Assembly (NCBI GenBank): GCA_009785605.1
Contig: WQVY01000019.1
Coordinates: forward strand, 1 to 40,814
Length of the DNA stretch: 40,814 nucleotides
Origin: Defluviitaleaceae bacterium
Lineage (GTDB): Bacteria > Bacillota > Clostridia > Lachnospirales > WQUN01
Direction of reading: 5' to 3'
Of this stretch, positions 26,842 through 34,237 are shown one piece after another (position 1 is the stretch's first letter; every line of letters begins with the position of its first letter). The notes under the pieces are model-generated. The model was not told the origin of the DNA and did no database searches. It saw nothing but the letters and a program-made list of their open reading frames with translations. A program made the position numbers and the translations under genes.

Positions 26842-28122
26842 TTATTGCGCTAAAATTTCATGTGCACAAGACACAAGATACTCATTTAAATTATATTTAA
26901 ACCTAGAGCAATAATCTGTCCCTTTTTCACGCTGAAGTGGGCACCCACCCATGCATATGGGTACAAGCTTGCATCCTTCACATTTCGCATCGTCCAAAGG
27001 GTTAAACAGCATATAGCCGTAGTATGCCGATGGCTGATTATTACTTTCATCTAGTAACGAAAAAACTTTTTTTTCTTTTACTCCAATATCAGCAAAGCAT
27101 TTATACATATCCCCCATTGGGTCAATGACCCATCCCTGACAATTATCTGCCAAGCAATAGTTTCCCTTTGGTGATGGGAAAATACTTTCTAAGCTTTTCC
27201 CAGAGTCTTGCATAAAACGAATATTAAATTTACTAAATTGTTTAATGGATAGACAACGATTTTCCTCGTACGAGTCATTGTAATCCCTAACATGCCCCAA
27301 ATAAACACTAACAGAATTATCCATCCCCTCATGCTTAATAAGTGTGACGACTTCATCCACTTGATTTTGATTCTCATAATCCACATTAATGCGAAGGGCC
27401 ACGGGCAATATATCACTAGAGTCTTTCAGGTTTTTTATGATAGTATCAAATGTCCCGCTTCCATCCGCTAAAAAGCGTCGCGCATCGTGCGTTTCCTTCA
27501 CACCATCCAATGTTATCTGGGCATAGCTAACCATACAGTCCTTTAATCGCTGTGCAATGTCTCTTGTTAAGAAAAATCCGTTTGTAATGATATCAGACTT
27601 ATATTTTATATTATTGTCGTTGCATATTTGCATGAACTCGCTGCTTAAACTTTCTATACGCTCAACGTCTAAAAGTGGCTCCCCGCCAAACCAGGTTACA
27701 GATAAATGAGTAAGTTGCACAGCTTGTTTAGAAATAAACTCTACTACTTTGGCGGCAACATTATCGTTCATATTGTGTCTGTGAAAATGTTCTGTTTCAA
27801 AACAATATTTACAACGAAAATTGCAATCCATAGATGGGGCGATGACTAAACCTAGTTGCGATGTAGCAAATCGGTTGCTTAACATGTTCAATCTCAGTTC
27901 ATCTTTCTCGTTTATATTTTCATTTATCAGAAATCCACAGTGTGTCAGGCCAGTCACTAACTCCAAATCCTCTATTGCCAACCCTTCTTTACAAAAGTTA
28001 TCAAACTTAGCATAGTTCTCTGCATCCAATACCGCCATTGCTCCGCTTCTAGCATTGTAAATCAAAGCATCATGACTCTCACTAAAGTTAGCAAATATAA
28101 AGTTATAGTCAGAAACTTTCAT
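26842..28122 (-). CDS. Radical SAM/SPASM peptide maturase
   Basis: A 426-aa radical SAM enzyme. Residues 1-90 form a peptide-recognition-type N-terminal region. The SAM-cluster motif is Cys100-x3-Cys104-x2-Cys107 (CNFRCKYC), followed by GGEP at WFGGEPLLD. The C terminus is a SPASM domain with cysteines for two auxiliary 4Fe-4S clusters (NCQGWVIDPMGDMYKC, then CEGCKLVPICMGGC and YCSRF). This layout is typical of RiPP maturases that form thioether or carbon-carbon links on cysteine-containing peptides. ATG at 28122 follows GGAGG. The 43-aa Cys-rich gene begins 93 nt downstream, and the ABC exporters follow it. Confidence 0.92.
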   Translation of the reverse strand: MKVSDYNFIFANFSESHDALIYNARSGAMAVLDAENYAKFDNFCKEGLAIEDLELVTGLTHCGFLINENINEKDELRLNMLSNRFATSQLGLVIAPSMDCNFRCKYCFETEHFHRHNMNDNVAAKVVEFISKQAVQLTHLSVTWFGGEPLLDVERIESLSSEFMQICNDNNIKYKSDIITNGFFLTRDIAQRLKDCMVSYAQITLDGVKETHDARRFLADGSGTFDTIIKNLKDSSDILPVALRINVDYENQNQVDEVVTLIKHEGMDNSVSVYLGHVRDYNDSYEENRCLSIKQFSKFNIRFMQDSGKSLESIFPSPKGNYCLADNCQGWVIDPMGDMYKCFADIGVKEKKVFSLLDESNNQPSAYYGYMLFNPLDDAKCEGCKLVPICMGGCPLQREKGTDYCSRFKYNLNEYLVSCAHEILAQ

Positions 28123-28196
28123 ATCTTTCCTCCATTTCGGTTAATTATTATCACTAAGGTTTTCATCATAGTATGCATGACGATCATCTATTAAAG

Positions 28197-28427
28197 CTAC
28201 CTGGCATCTTCATATAATGTTTTCAACTCTTTCCTTGCCAACAAGCTATTTATTTTAACTTGCCTCTCTACGGCTTCCGGCAACGTTTCTTGTTCGCTTA
28301 TTATAAGGACATGGTCTTGATCAAGCTCTCCAATTATTTTTGCAGAGTTTCTAAGCTTATAAATTTCTTCGTCAAGCTCCGCAATTTTTACCTCTGATAC
28401 ACTGATATTTTTTTTTGACTTACTCAT
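28197..28427 (-). CDS. Small charged protein of unknown function, 76 aa
   Basis: First gene of the RiPP operon. I chose ATG at 28427 (MSKSKKNISV) because AAGGTGG lies 5 nt upstream; the frame continues to 28607 but that part covers the promoter/operator region and reads unlike protein. The product is soluble, highly charged and predicted helical (VKIAELDEEIYKLRNSAKII, then ERQVKINSLLARKELKTLYED), possibly a short coiled coil. It has no cysteines and no signal peptide, so it is not an obvious precursor. It might be a maturation partner, recognition factor or immunity protein; I do not recognise a family. Confidence 0.6.
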   Translation of the reverse strand: MSKSKKNISVSEVKIAELDEEIYKLRNSAKIIGELDQDHVLIISEQETLPEAVERQVKINSLLARKELKTLYEDAR

Positions 28428-28530
28428 ATCGCCACCTTGCGCTTTCATTCGTAGCAGGCTTTTGGTTGCCGCCAGTCGCTTGCTGTAAATGTATGATAAT
28501 ACGCATAGTGAGATTTCACCATGCTGTTTC

Positions 28531-28549
28531 ACGAAAACATTTATTTCGT
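28531..28549. promoter_or_regulatory. Operator-like palindrome 1 of the RiPP/peptide promoter region
   Basis: A 19-bp element of form ACGAAAA-CATTT-ATTTCGT. Its arms and spacing match the second element at 28568-28586, with centres 37 bp apart. It lies between the minus-strand RiPP operon and the plus-strand secreted-peptide gene, so one regulator could act on both. Confidence 0.65.
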
Positions 28550-28563
28550 AAAACGACATGTTG

Positions 28564-28590
28564 TTTGACGAAAATATATTTTTCGTCAAA
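28564..28590. promoter_or_regulatory. Operator-like palindrome 2, 27-bp perfect inverted repeat
   Basis: An 11-bp perfect arm (TTTGACGAAAA) repeated inverted around TATAT. Its inner 19 bp (28568-28586, ACGAAAA-N5-TTTTCGT) repeats the pattern of the first palindrome. TTGACG in each arm is also -35-like on both strands, but I cannot place matching -10 boxes with confidence. It is the probable binding site of the XRE-TPR regulator encoded next door. Confidence 0.7.
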
Positions 28591-28634
28591 TAGAATGGTA
28601 GATACATTTATCAAATGCTACCTTTTATGTACAA

Positions 28635-28663
28635 GCTCCACCGGAGCAAAATATACTAGGAGG
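28635..28663 (+). promoter_or_regulatory. Hairpin and ribosome binding site of the secreted-peptide gene
   Basis: A small perfect hairpin, GCTCC-ACC-GGAGC (28635-28647), lies just before the ribosome site AGGAGG (28658-28663), which is 8 nt from the ATG. CTCC in the hairpin could pair instead with GGAG of the ribosome site, so the two structures are mutually exclusive. This may tune translation. Confidence 0.4.
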
Positions 28664-28671
28664 ATTGGAAT

Positions 28672-28839
28672 ATGAAAAAAATGATGAGTGTTATTATTTG
28701 CTGTGTGATGTTGGCTATACCTTTTTCTGCTGTTAGTACATTAACAGACGGTGTAGGGCGTAATGATTTTGAAAGAGGTTATGAAACAATACAACCTACC
28801 TACGATGACAAAGGCGAGAAAGATCGACCTGTTGACTAA
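28672..28839 (+). CDS. Short secreted pro-peptide, candidate quorum-sensing signal (RRNPP type)
   Basis: A 55-aa gene with AGGAGG 8 nt upstream of ATG. The product has a classic short signal peptide (MKKMMSV, then a hydrophobic stretch IICCVMLAIPFSAV). A polar, acidic tail follows, ending in EKDRPVD. This layout matches exported pro-peptides such as PapR or NprX, whose C-terminal 5-8 residues return to the cell and bind an RRNPP regulator. An XRE-TPR regulator gene converges on it from the other side of a shared terminator. It is transcribed away from the RiPP operon across the palindromic operators. Alternatives: a small secreted toxin, or an unrelated exported peptide. Confidence 0.65.
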   Translation: MKKMMSVIICCVMLAIPFSAVSTLTDGVGRNDFERGYETIQPTYDDKGEKDRPVD

Positions 28840-28851
28840 TGATTGTCATAC

Positions 28852-28889
28852 AAAAGCCTTACCTTCTAAGCTAGAAAGGTAAGGCTTTT
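28852..28889. terminator. Bidirectional terminator between peptide gene and regulator
   Basis: A perfect 14-bp stem AAAAGCCTTACCTT/AAGGTAAGGCTTTT with a 10-nt loop. A T-run on one strand and an A-run on the other let it end both convergent transcripts. Confidence 0.9.
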
Positions 28890-28893
28890 ATGT

Positions 28894-29799
28894 TTACAAT
28901 AGTTTTATCCCGTTTTTTTCCGCAAATCGCTTGGTTACCTCAAGGTCAGTTGTATAATTTCCTCCCATCGCTCTCTCTATATAATAACACTCTTGAATAC
29001 ATTTATGTGCCTCGTCCACTTGACCAAGATTCATCAGTCCATACCCCTTAATGTATAATATATGAGCAAAGTACGTATGCCTACTATACCTAATACAATA
29101 TGTTATACCAATATCGCATAATCTTATGGCCTCTTTATCATCCCCACTCATTCCTACATATTTAGATAGATTAGATATGAGCTTCGTATACATAATTGCA
29201 GTACTCTCTTTGTCGTATACTTTTCTATCAATGTAATCTACTAGCCCATACAATATATCTATGGCTATTTCTTCGTTTCCAGCCCTATGATTAGCTATGG
29301 CGTAAGCATTAAGCATATTTATTTCTGATTTAGTTAGCAAACATTTTCTTATTTTATCAGAGGAAAAATCTTTTATATACATAGATATTATATTCTCAAA
29401 TTCTTTTACGGTTTCCTCCGGTCGCTGACCCATTTGCTGTTTAAGTAAAATTTTTGTCATTACGATAAACTGGTTGTATACGTTATCTAACTTTGGCAGT
29501 TTTTCAAACATTGCAAGTTTCTTTTCAGCTTCATCATACATACCTTTGGAGTATAAATCATTGATGTCATACTTCAACTCATAGGCCTTTTTGTCTTTGC
29601 CATCCAGGAACGAAGGATAAATATCCGCTGACAATCCCATCCTCTGCATAAGTGCCTCAAATGTGGCCCGAGTTGGAAATTGAGTCCCATTCTCAATCTT
29701 TGACAGGTTGCTAGTCGAGCATATTCCAAAACATAAATCCTCTTGACTGAGCTTTCTTTCTTCCCTGTTGATTCGTATCAATTCCCCTATACCTATCAT
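28894..29799 (-). CDS. XRE-family regulator with TPR domain (RRNPP-like peptide receptor)
   Basis: A 301-aa regulator. Residues 4-62 form an XRE helix-turn-helix (IGELIRINREERKLSQEDL, STSNLSKIENGTQFP). The rest is all-helical with TPR-like repeats (about 75-300; DLYSKGMYDEAEKKL, AYAIANHRAGNEEIAIDILYGL, IKGYGLMNLGQVDEAHKCI). That is the PlcR/Rgg/NprR-type fold, in which the TPR groove binds a short re-imported peptide. ATG at 29799 follows AGGAGG. It has its own sigma-A promoter and converges with the 55-aa secreted peptide gene, its probable ligand source. Likely target: the paired palindromes at 28531-28590. Confidence 0.85.
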   Translation of the reverse strand: MIGIGELIRINREERKLSQEDLCFGICSTSNLSKIENGTQFPTRATFEALMQRMGLSADIYPSFLDGKDKKAYELKYDINDLYSKGMYDEAEKKLAMFEKLPKLDNVYNQFIVMTKILLKQQMGQRPEETVKEFENIISMYIKDFSSDKIRKCLLTKSEINMLNAYAIANHRAGNEEIAIDILYGLVDYIDRKVYDKESTAIMYTKLISNLSKYVGMSGDDKEAIRLCDIGITYCIRYSRHTYFAHILYIKGYGLMNLGQVDEAHKCIQECYYIERAMGGNYTTDLEVTKRFAEKNGIKLL

Positions 29800-29897
29800 A
29801 ATAGCCCTCCTATCCGCTTACTATAAATTTTACATTATCTATCGCCGCATTGCGTACTTTCTTGGTGGCCACAAGTTTTCTGACATTTCATAGGATT

Positions 29898-29925
29898 ATT
29901 ATACAACATTTTGATTAAATCACAA
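29898..29925 (-). promoter_or_regulatory. Sigma-A promoter of the XRE-TPR regulator gene
   Basis: On the minus strand: TTGTGA, 16-nt spacer, TATAAT, about 100 nt upstream of the regulator ATG. No copy of the ACGAAAA palindrome is seen here, so autoregulation through that site is not suggested. Confidence 0.65.
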
Positions 29926-29935
29926 CTTGCCAATA

Positions 29936-29987
29936 TAAAAAGGCCACTATGTCAAGCATTTAATGCTCAACACAGCAGCCCCTTTCA
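29936..29987 (-). terminator. Terminator downstream of pspA
   Basis: A long hairpin centred on AGCATTTAATGCT and extended by imperfect pairing out to AAAGGGGC/GGCCTTTTT, with a T-run at the end on the minus strand. It lies about 40 nt after the pspA stop. Confidence 0.75.
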
Positions 29988-30027
29988 GGTTTATTACCTT
30001 ATACTTAAAATCATATTCTTAACTAAC

Positions 30028-30711
30028 TCAGTTCAACCCAAGCTGCGCCTTAAGTAAAGCCATTTCATCACATACAGAGGAATCAATATTCACACCCCTG
30101 TATTTCTCCTCCAGAGCCAGTGCTTCATCCAGCGGCTGGGAGTCAAGCTCCGCACGGGCGGTGGCCATATCCATCTGGCGGTTTACTTTTTCTTCCATGC
30201 GGTTAAAGGCGCCCATGGCACCCTCTACCTTGCCGGCAGAAGAACCTAACTGGTTGATACGCTCCTGTGTCTTGGCAACGGCGGCCTTGGCCTTTATTGT
30301 CTGACGGCGGGCGTTGAGGGCATTGATATCCTTTACCAATTTGTCATGCATCTGGCGCATCTTGACCGCGTTTTCATGGGCCAGAGCTGCAGATGTTTGT
30401 AGGCCTGCGCCCGCGTTTTCGAGCTCTTGCTTCTTGGTCAAGAATACGCGTGCGTCTTCTTCGTTGCCGGAAACTAGAGCTTTTTTGGCCAGGTCTGTAA
30501 ATTTGGCAACTTCTTTAAGATTTTCGTCGACTAGGCGCTTGGTGCGGCTTTCTTCTGCCATTACGCCTGCGGTTTCGGTTTTTACTGCGGCTAGGTCCTT
30601 GGTCATATTGCGCAGTAGCTGGTCCACCATTTTGCCGGGGTCTTCTACCTTGTCTAGCGCGGCGTTGATGTTGGACGCTAAGATGTCTTTAAAACGGGAT
30701 AGTATGCTCAT
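30028..30711 (-). CDS. pspA: Phage shock protein A / IM30 family protein
   Basis: A 227-aa PspA/Vipp1-family protein that binds and protects the inner membrane under envelope stress. It starts MSILSRFKDILASNINAALDKVEDP, the family hallmark including the N-terminal amphipathic helix. The remainder is a long coiled coil (about 25-190) rich in Ala/Glu/Lys. The ATG follows AGGAGG. It lies 19 nt after the Gly-rich membrane protein gene in the same operon, an association suggesting that the partner recruits or regulates PspA. Confidence 0.93.
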   Translation of the reverse strand: MSILSRFKDILASNINAALDKVEDPGKMVDQLLRNMTKDLAAVKTETAGVMAEESRTKRLVDENLKEVAKFTDLAKKALVSGNEEDARVFLTKKQELENAGAGLQTSAALAHENAVKMRQMHDKLVKDINALNARRQTIKAKAAVAKTQERINQLGSSAGKVEGAMGAFNRMEEKVNRQMDMATARAELDSQPLDEALALEEKYRGVNIDSSVCDEMALLKAQLGLN

Positions 30712-30730
30712 AGTTGTTACCTCCTATAGG

Positions 30731-31984
30731 TTAATTATTTTCATTGTTATTGTCATCCTCGTACTGCTGTGCCAGTTGTGTTGCGGCATCAGAGCCCATG
30801 CTCTCCAGCGGTTGACTTAGGATGCGTTCGGTTTGTTCTGCTTCTAGGTTCTTTTGCTCTTGCTTGCGTTGCCACCACCTAAACAGCAGCAGGGTCAACA
30901 ACAGTACACCGGCCACTATTATTACTGTCAGCCATATTGCACGGTTGTTTGGCGGCTCTGGTGGGACGTGCATTATGCGCTCTGCAGCCGAGTTAAACGC
31001 ACGACTAAACAGTTCTTCTTCGCTTATGTCCATATAGTAGTAGCGCTGGACAAAGTCCAAAAGTATGTCTTCTGCTTCCTGGTCTATGACAGACCTGGCT
31101 TGGTTCCCGGGGACTACTGCCATGCCGTACAACTGTGCTTCGTTTTCGAAGAACAATAACAGTACATGAGCTTCGTCGTTAAACAGCGCGTCGTATCGCC
31201 CTTGGGCAAAGCTTAGGATCTGAGCGTCTGTTGGGTTTTGTGTACCATATATTTCACCCACGATATATAGGTGAGGCCTTACGCCTGTAGCCTGGTGGAA
31301 GTTTCTCATCCCTACTACTAGTTGGCTCTGGTTTCCTATCCAGTTTAAATGGTCTGTAAACAACGAGCCTGTTTCTATAGCCGAGCCTGCGGGTAGCGGT
31401 GTCCTTATAATTGTAGAAGGTATAACACCCGGAAATGGGTCTGCCGCTTGTTGGCCCCAGTTTTGAGGTGTGGCAAAGTTGCCCATGTATGACACGACAG
31501 ATATTACAAGCATCACCAGTACAATCATTAGTATGACGGTCATGCACCCGCCACATCCGCCGCCGCTGCGCCTTACCGGGCCGCCCATCATTGGGCCTCC
31601 CATCATATGGCCGCCCATTGGCATCATACGCCGCCTGCGGCCCCAGCCCCAGCCGCCGCCCCAACCCCAGCCACGACGCCTTCGGCCACCACCCATCATA
31701 CCCATGCCCATGCCTACACCCACGCCAGCACCAAAACTTCCGGCACGGCTCATGGGTCTTGCAACTGGTGCGCGTGGTACTGGTGCACGTGGTGCCCCGC
31801 GGCCTACACTTCCAAGCCCTGCAGAGCGCCCCGGAGTTGGGATTGCACCCCGCCCGCCGCGCCCGGCACCTCCAAGCCCACTACTTCCCAAACCTCGTAC
31901 AGAGCCGCCACGGCTCAAGCCGCCACCACCCATACGTCCGCTACCGCCGCGAAGACCGCCACCGCCACGTCCGCCTCTTCCCAT
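30731..31984 (-). CDS. Gly/Arg-rich membrane protein with TPM-like domain
   Basis: A 417-aa protein. I chose ATG at 31984 because AAAGGTG lies 10 nt upstream; the GTG three codons earlier sits inside that site. The first 150 residues are extremely Gly/Arg/Met-rich (GRGGRGGGG, then MGGHMMGGPMMGG), of low complexity. A membrane helix follows (about 150-172, VILMIVLVMLVISVVSYMG). Residues about 215-340 form a globular domain resembling TPM/YgcG-type domains (HVLLLFFENEAQLYGMAVVPG). A second helix (about 355-375) and a charged tail follow. It precedes pspA in one operon, so a role in membrane stress is likely. Family assignment is tentative. Confidence 0.55.
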   Translation of the reverse strand: MGRGGRGGGGLRGGSGRMGGGGLSRGGSVRGLGSSGLGGAGRGGRGAIPTPGRSAGLGSVGRGAPRAPVPRAPVARPMSRAGSFGAGVGVGMGMGMMGGGRRRRGWGWGGGWGWGRRRRMMPMGGHMMGGPMMGGPVRRSGGGCGGCMTVILMIVLVMLVISVVSYMGNFATPQNWGQQAADPFPGVIPSTIIRTPLPAGSAIETGSLFTDHLNWIGNQSQLVVGMRNFHQATGVRPHLYIVGEIYGTQNPTDAQILSFAQGRYDALFNDEAHVLLLFFENEAQLYGMAVVPGNQARSVIDQEAEDILLDFVQRYYYMDISEEELFSRAFNSAAERIMHVPPEPPNNRAIWLTVIIVAGVLLLTLLLFRWWQRKQEQKNLEAEQTERILSQPLESMGSDAATQLAQQYEDDNNNENN

Positions 31985-32222
31985 ATAAATCACACCTTTC
32001 TATGCTAGTAAATTTTTAGATATTTTTAGATATTTATCATAATTTTTTGGCCGTATTTTACTTCCCAATGTTTCTTAGTATATCACCGCCAACGCAGTAC
32101 ATACTGGTTATATATCGCTTTTGTTTTGGATTGGTCTTGATATTGCACAAAAAACCGTGCGCCAACTGCCCGCGCAACCTTCTTCATGCCAAAGCGGTTA
32201 CAAAAACGAAAGGAGTGAGAAC
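31985..32222. promoter_or_regulatory. Divergent intergenic region, A+T-rich
   Basis: Separates the minus-strand Gly-rich/pspA operon from the plus-strand mini-protein gene. It contains direct TTTTTAGATATTT repeats near 32014-32035. I could not place a confident -35/-10 pair for either direction. Confidence 0.35.
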
Positions 32223-32387
32223 ATGAGCCGTTTTACAAGTGGTTTACTTGGTGGGCTTGCAGTAGGCCTTATGATAGGCGCAAGCTGTATGACCGACGAA
32301 AAACAGCGCCGCCGTATGAAACGCGACAGCAAGCGGGCGCTTAAGAAAGCAGGGCACTTTATCGATGATATAAAGTCGTCGTTTTGA
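32223..32387 (+). CDS. YtxH-like small membrane protein, 54 aa
   Basis: The ATG at 32223 (MSRFTSGLLGG) follows AAAGGAG by 7 nt. One Gly-rich hydrophobic helix (GLLGGLAVGLMIGAS) is followed by a very basic segment (KQRRRMKRDSKRALKKAGHF) and a short tail. This is the layout of YtxH-type mini-proteins, often linked to general stress. A strong terminator follows. Confidence 0.7.
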   Translation: MSRFTSGLLGGLAVGLMIGASCMTDEKQRRRMKRDSKRALKKAGHFIDDIKSSF

Positions 32388-32433
32388 TGACAATTAAATA
32401 ATCTGCCCCACCGGGGACTCATCCCCAGACCCT

Positions 32434-32460
32434 AAAACCGCGCTTTGCGCGGTTTTGTTT
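32434..32460 (+). terminator. Rho-independent terminator of the YtxH-like gene
   Basis: A perfect stem, AAAACCGCGC/GCGCGGTTTT, with a TTT loop and trailing GTTT, 46 nt after the stop codon. Confidence 0.85.
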
Positions 32461-32480
32461 AGATGCTGTATCCATAAATA

Positions 32481-32567
32481 GACTTCTCCGGAAACTTCCT
32501 TTGCGGCCAAAAAATCTTAGGCATTAGTAAGTTTTTAGGCCGCTCATTCGGAGTTTCCGGAGAAGTC
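32481..32567. repeat. 87-bp imperfect palindrome
   Basis: Outer arms GACTTCTCCGGAAACT and AGTTTCCGGAGAAGTC (16 bp, perfect) enclose a second inverted pair, GCGGCC...CTTA with TAAG...GGCCGC. It lies between the YtxH-like terminator and the end of the isomerase gene and codes for nothing visible. It could be a small palindromic mobile repeat or a structured RNA end. Confidence 0.7.
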
Positions 32568-32589
32568 AAATGGTATATGGCATCGCTTC

Positions 32590-33357
32590 CTAATATCCTA
32601 TTGATAGCAGATATTCCCGGCTTTGCTTTGCAGCTTCAAGTGGTGTCATGCCCACTGCTTCATCCAGCTCTACTACCATAATATACGCGCCGGTTTCTTC
32701 TGCGGCTTGCATTACGGCAGGGATATCTTGTGAGCCTTGGCCCACCGGCCTGTCTTCGAATCTGTCGCCAACATTTATGATGTCCTTAAGGTGTACAGAT
32801 GGGCAACGACCTGTGTATTGTTTCACATAAGATACCGGGTCTTTACCTGCGGCCAATACCCATCCAGTATCTATTTGCGCATACACACCTGTATCAATAT
32901 CAATGGTGTTAAACAACGCGTCTAGCACATAGCTCCCGCAGGGCAATGTTTTAAACTCGTATGCATGGTTATGGTACCCAAGCATTAGGCCATGGTCCTT
33001 ACACAGTGCAGCGGTTTTTACCATAACTGCCTTAGTCGTATCAAAGTCTTTGCCGCCGGGCAGTGCTTCTAAGGAAAGCGACGGTATGCTTATCAGGCGG
33101 CATCCCAGTGCCTTATACTTCGCTACCGTACCTGCCGCATCTGCTTCAAATGCCCCATATGGGACATGTGCGCTTACCGCCTCTAGGCCGGCGTCATCTA
33201 AGTGTTTTTTTAAGACTTCTGTTGCTAGGTCGTATGTGCCAGCCAGCTCTACAGCATCGTAGCCCATGGTCTTAATTTGGTTTAAAGTCTTGGGCAAGTC
33301 TTCGTGTGCAGCGTCCCGCACGGTGTACAGCTGCAAGGCAACTATTGGTTTTGTCAT
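32590..33357 (-). CDS. Sugar phosphate isomerase/epimerase (xylose isomerase-like barrel)
   Basis: A 255-aa TIM-barrel enzyme of the AP-endonuclease-2/xylose-isomerase-like superfamily. I chose ATG at 33357 (MTKPIVALQLYTVRD) with AGGAGG 8 nt upstream. Visible metal and substrate residues include MLGYHNHAYEF, QIDTGWVLAAG, PSVHLKDI and MVVELDEA near the C terminus. The natural substrate cannot be read from sequence; relatives act on inositol-type or keto-sugar compounds. It is a single gene in its direction, divergent from the membrane protein/deoC operon. Confidence 0.85.
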   Translation of the reverse strand: MTKPIVALQLYTVRDAAHEDLPKTLNQIKTMGYDAVELAGTYDLATEVLKKHLDDAGLEAVSAHVPYGAFEADAAGTVAKYKALGCRLISIPSLSLEALPGGKDFDTTKAVMVKTAALCKDHGLMLGYHNHAYEFKTLPCGSYVLDALFNTIDIDTGVYAQIDTGWVLAAGKDPVSYVKQYTGRCPSVHLKDIINVGDRFEDRPVGQGSQDIPAVMQAAEETGAYIMVVELDEAVGMTPLEAAKQSREYLLSIGY

Positions 33358-33467
33358 GGTTAGCCCTCCTAATAAGTACGCATTTACTTTTTCTGTTTTT
33401 CTTGTTGTATGATACATGCGACAACTAGCTTAGAAAACTACATATCATGAAATTTATCCAGGGGATA

Positions 33468-33476
33468 TGTTATACT
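33468..33476 (+). promoter_or_regulatory. Extended -10 promoter of the membrane protein/deoC operon
   Basis: TGTTATACT, an extended -10 (TG-n-TATACT), about 50 nt upstream of the first ATG; no clear -35. Confidence 0.55.
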
Positions 33477-33526
33477 AAAGCGCTTGATTATGTATAGTTT
33501 TTATCTTTTACACACAGGAGAGTTAT

Positions 33527-34237
33527 ATGGAAACACAGCATCACACTGCTTATACAGCCTATGATGGCACACAAATATGCGAGTCATGCCTAAAGCTAGT
33601 AATTCAAAAGAAAAATATAGGCAGCGCCAATGATATAGCCCGCTTGGCTGCGCCCAAGACAGCGCAAGTGCTATACAACGCCTTGCGTGTAGGCCCAAGA
33701 TTAATCTTGCGCAGTGCATTCGAACTCTTGCGCGCAAACATGGTCACTCGGGTTATATCAGTTATAGTGTTATTGGTAATAGACAAGTTTAGCTTAATTA
33801 CAGGGCGCATATCCATTAAGCAGTTTATTATTAATATAACTCTTGCCCTGATGCTGCTGGTAGGCGGCACAGCAGGGTGGATGCTGGGCAGCCATGCCCT
33901 TGGCTTGGTTGTAGAAAGCCTGGTACTTGGAATAATCGCGGGGATTATAGGCGCTGGCCTTTTAAGCGCTGGGTTAAGTTTTATTGTCAACAAAATTATC
34001 CATCTCTTTGTGCAAGACGACACAGAAGATATGCTGGACATTTACAACCAATGCTTCGCCTCCCTAGCCAAGGAACACAAGCTCAACCACGAAGAAATAT
34101 ATGCCGCAACCAACAATATATGTATGAGTAAGGAGCATATCCGCGACATTTTTACAGAGAAATCAAACAGAGCAGCCTTTGCATGCAATAAGCTAGAGCC
34201 CTGCGTTAAAGATGTAGTAGAAAGGCGGGCACCATGA
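33527..34237 (+). CDS. Membrane protein of unknown function, 236 aa
   Basis: I do not recognise a family. The N terminus (1-60) has a single CxxC pair (ICESC) and is polar. Hydrophobic segments lie at about 75-90, 100-120 and 122-165 (LALMLLVGGTAGWMLGSHALGLVVESLVLGII in part), implying two to four membrane helices. The C-terminal 65 residues are soluble, with several His/Cys/Glu. The ATG at 33527 follows AGGAGAG. Its stop overlaps the deoC start as ATGA, so the two are co-translated, though no functional link is obvious. Confidence 0.75.
   Translation: METQHHTAYTAYDGTQICESCLKLVIQKKNIGSANDIARLAAPKTAQVLYNALRVGPRLILRSAFELLRANMVTRVISVIVLLVIDKFSLITGRISIKQFIINITLALMLLVGGTAGWMLGSHALGLVVESLVLGIIAGIIGAGLLSAGLSFIVNKIIHLFVQDDTEDMLDIYNQCFASLAKEHKLNHEEIYAATNNICMSKEHIRDIFTEKSNRAAFACNKLEPCVKDVVERRAP

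Noticed and set aside
28428-28607. Longer N terminus for the 76-aa protein
   Set aside because: It covers the palindromic operators and lacks a ribosome site; the ATG at 28427 has one.
31470-31988. Pro-rich 172-codon plus-strand frame opposite the Gly-rich membrane protein
   Set aside because: It is the complement of Gly codons in a low-complexity region, with no ribosome site.
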